From positions 1-7,279 of the forward strand of contig JAJUFY010000108.1 in assembly GCA_029263635.1 (NCBI GenBank): a stretch of DNA of 7,279 nt, read 5' to 3'. Of this stretch, positions 5,878 through 7,279 are shown piece by piece. Both the position numbers and the translations under genes were made by a program. The stretch comes from Ectothiorhodospiraceae bacterium (GTDB lineage: Bacteria > Pseudomonadota > Gammaproteobacteria > Nitrococcales > AK92). Positions within the stretch are counted from its first letter, which is position 1, and each line of letters starts with the position of its first letter. Under the pieces are notes generated by a model. It saw nothing but the letters and a program-made list of their open reading frames with translations. It was not told the origin of the DNA and ran no database searches.

Positions 5878-7279
<1,402 letters not shown>

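Overview
The window looks like chromosomal DNA from a GC-rich proteobacterium, probably gamma- or betaproteobacterial. This rests on the high third-position G/C, the proteobacterial form of UvrB and tRNA-Asn, Shine-Dalgarno sites close to AGGAGG, and an aspartate aminotransferase gene divergent from uvrB, an arrangement I recall from Pseudomonas and relatives. The genus cannot be told. I see no integrase, transposase, CRISPR array or phage gene.

Left part (1-2947, minus strand): three genes of a branched-chain amino acid-type (HAAT family) ABC importer, in the order binding protein, LivH-like permease, LivM-like permease. The LivM gene runs off the left edge. The two LivG/LivF-type ATPases expected for this system are not in the window and would most likely lie beyond base 1. 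LivH and LivM overlap by one base (TGATG). A GC-rich hairpin sits between the binding-protein and livH genes. The substrate cannot be read from the sequence.

Middle part (2948-4440): a 279-base divergent spacer, then a plus-strand pair. The first gene encodes an exported DNA/RNA non-specific endonuclease with the DRGH active site. The second encodes a small acidic protein of unknown function, whose ribosome binding site overlaps the nuclease stop codon. The pair ends at a strong hairpin with A and T tracts on its two sides. The same hairpin also lies 5 bases past the 3' end of a convergent tRNA-Asn(GTT) gene, so it probably terminates transcription from both sides. The tRNA gene has its own strong sigma70-type promoter.

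Right part (4441-7279): a class I aspartate aminotransferase gene on the minus strand, starting at TTG behind a perfect AGGAGG and ending at its own terminator. It is divergent, across an 81-base spacer, from uvrB on the plus strand. uvrB is cut by the right edge after 467 codons.

Most of the window is ordinary metabolism, transport and DNA repair. The least explained parts are the small acidic protein coupled to the exported nuclease, and an unusual coupling-loop sequence in LivM beside a run of eight C. I found no convincing new system.
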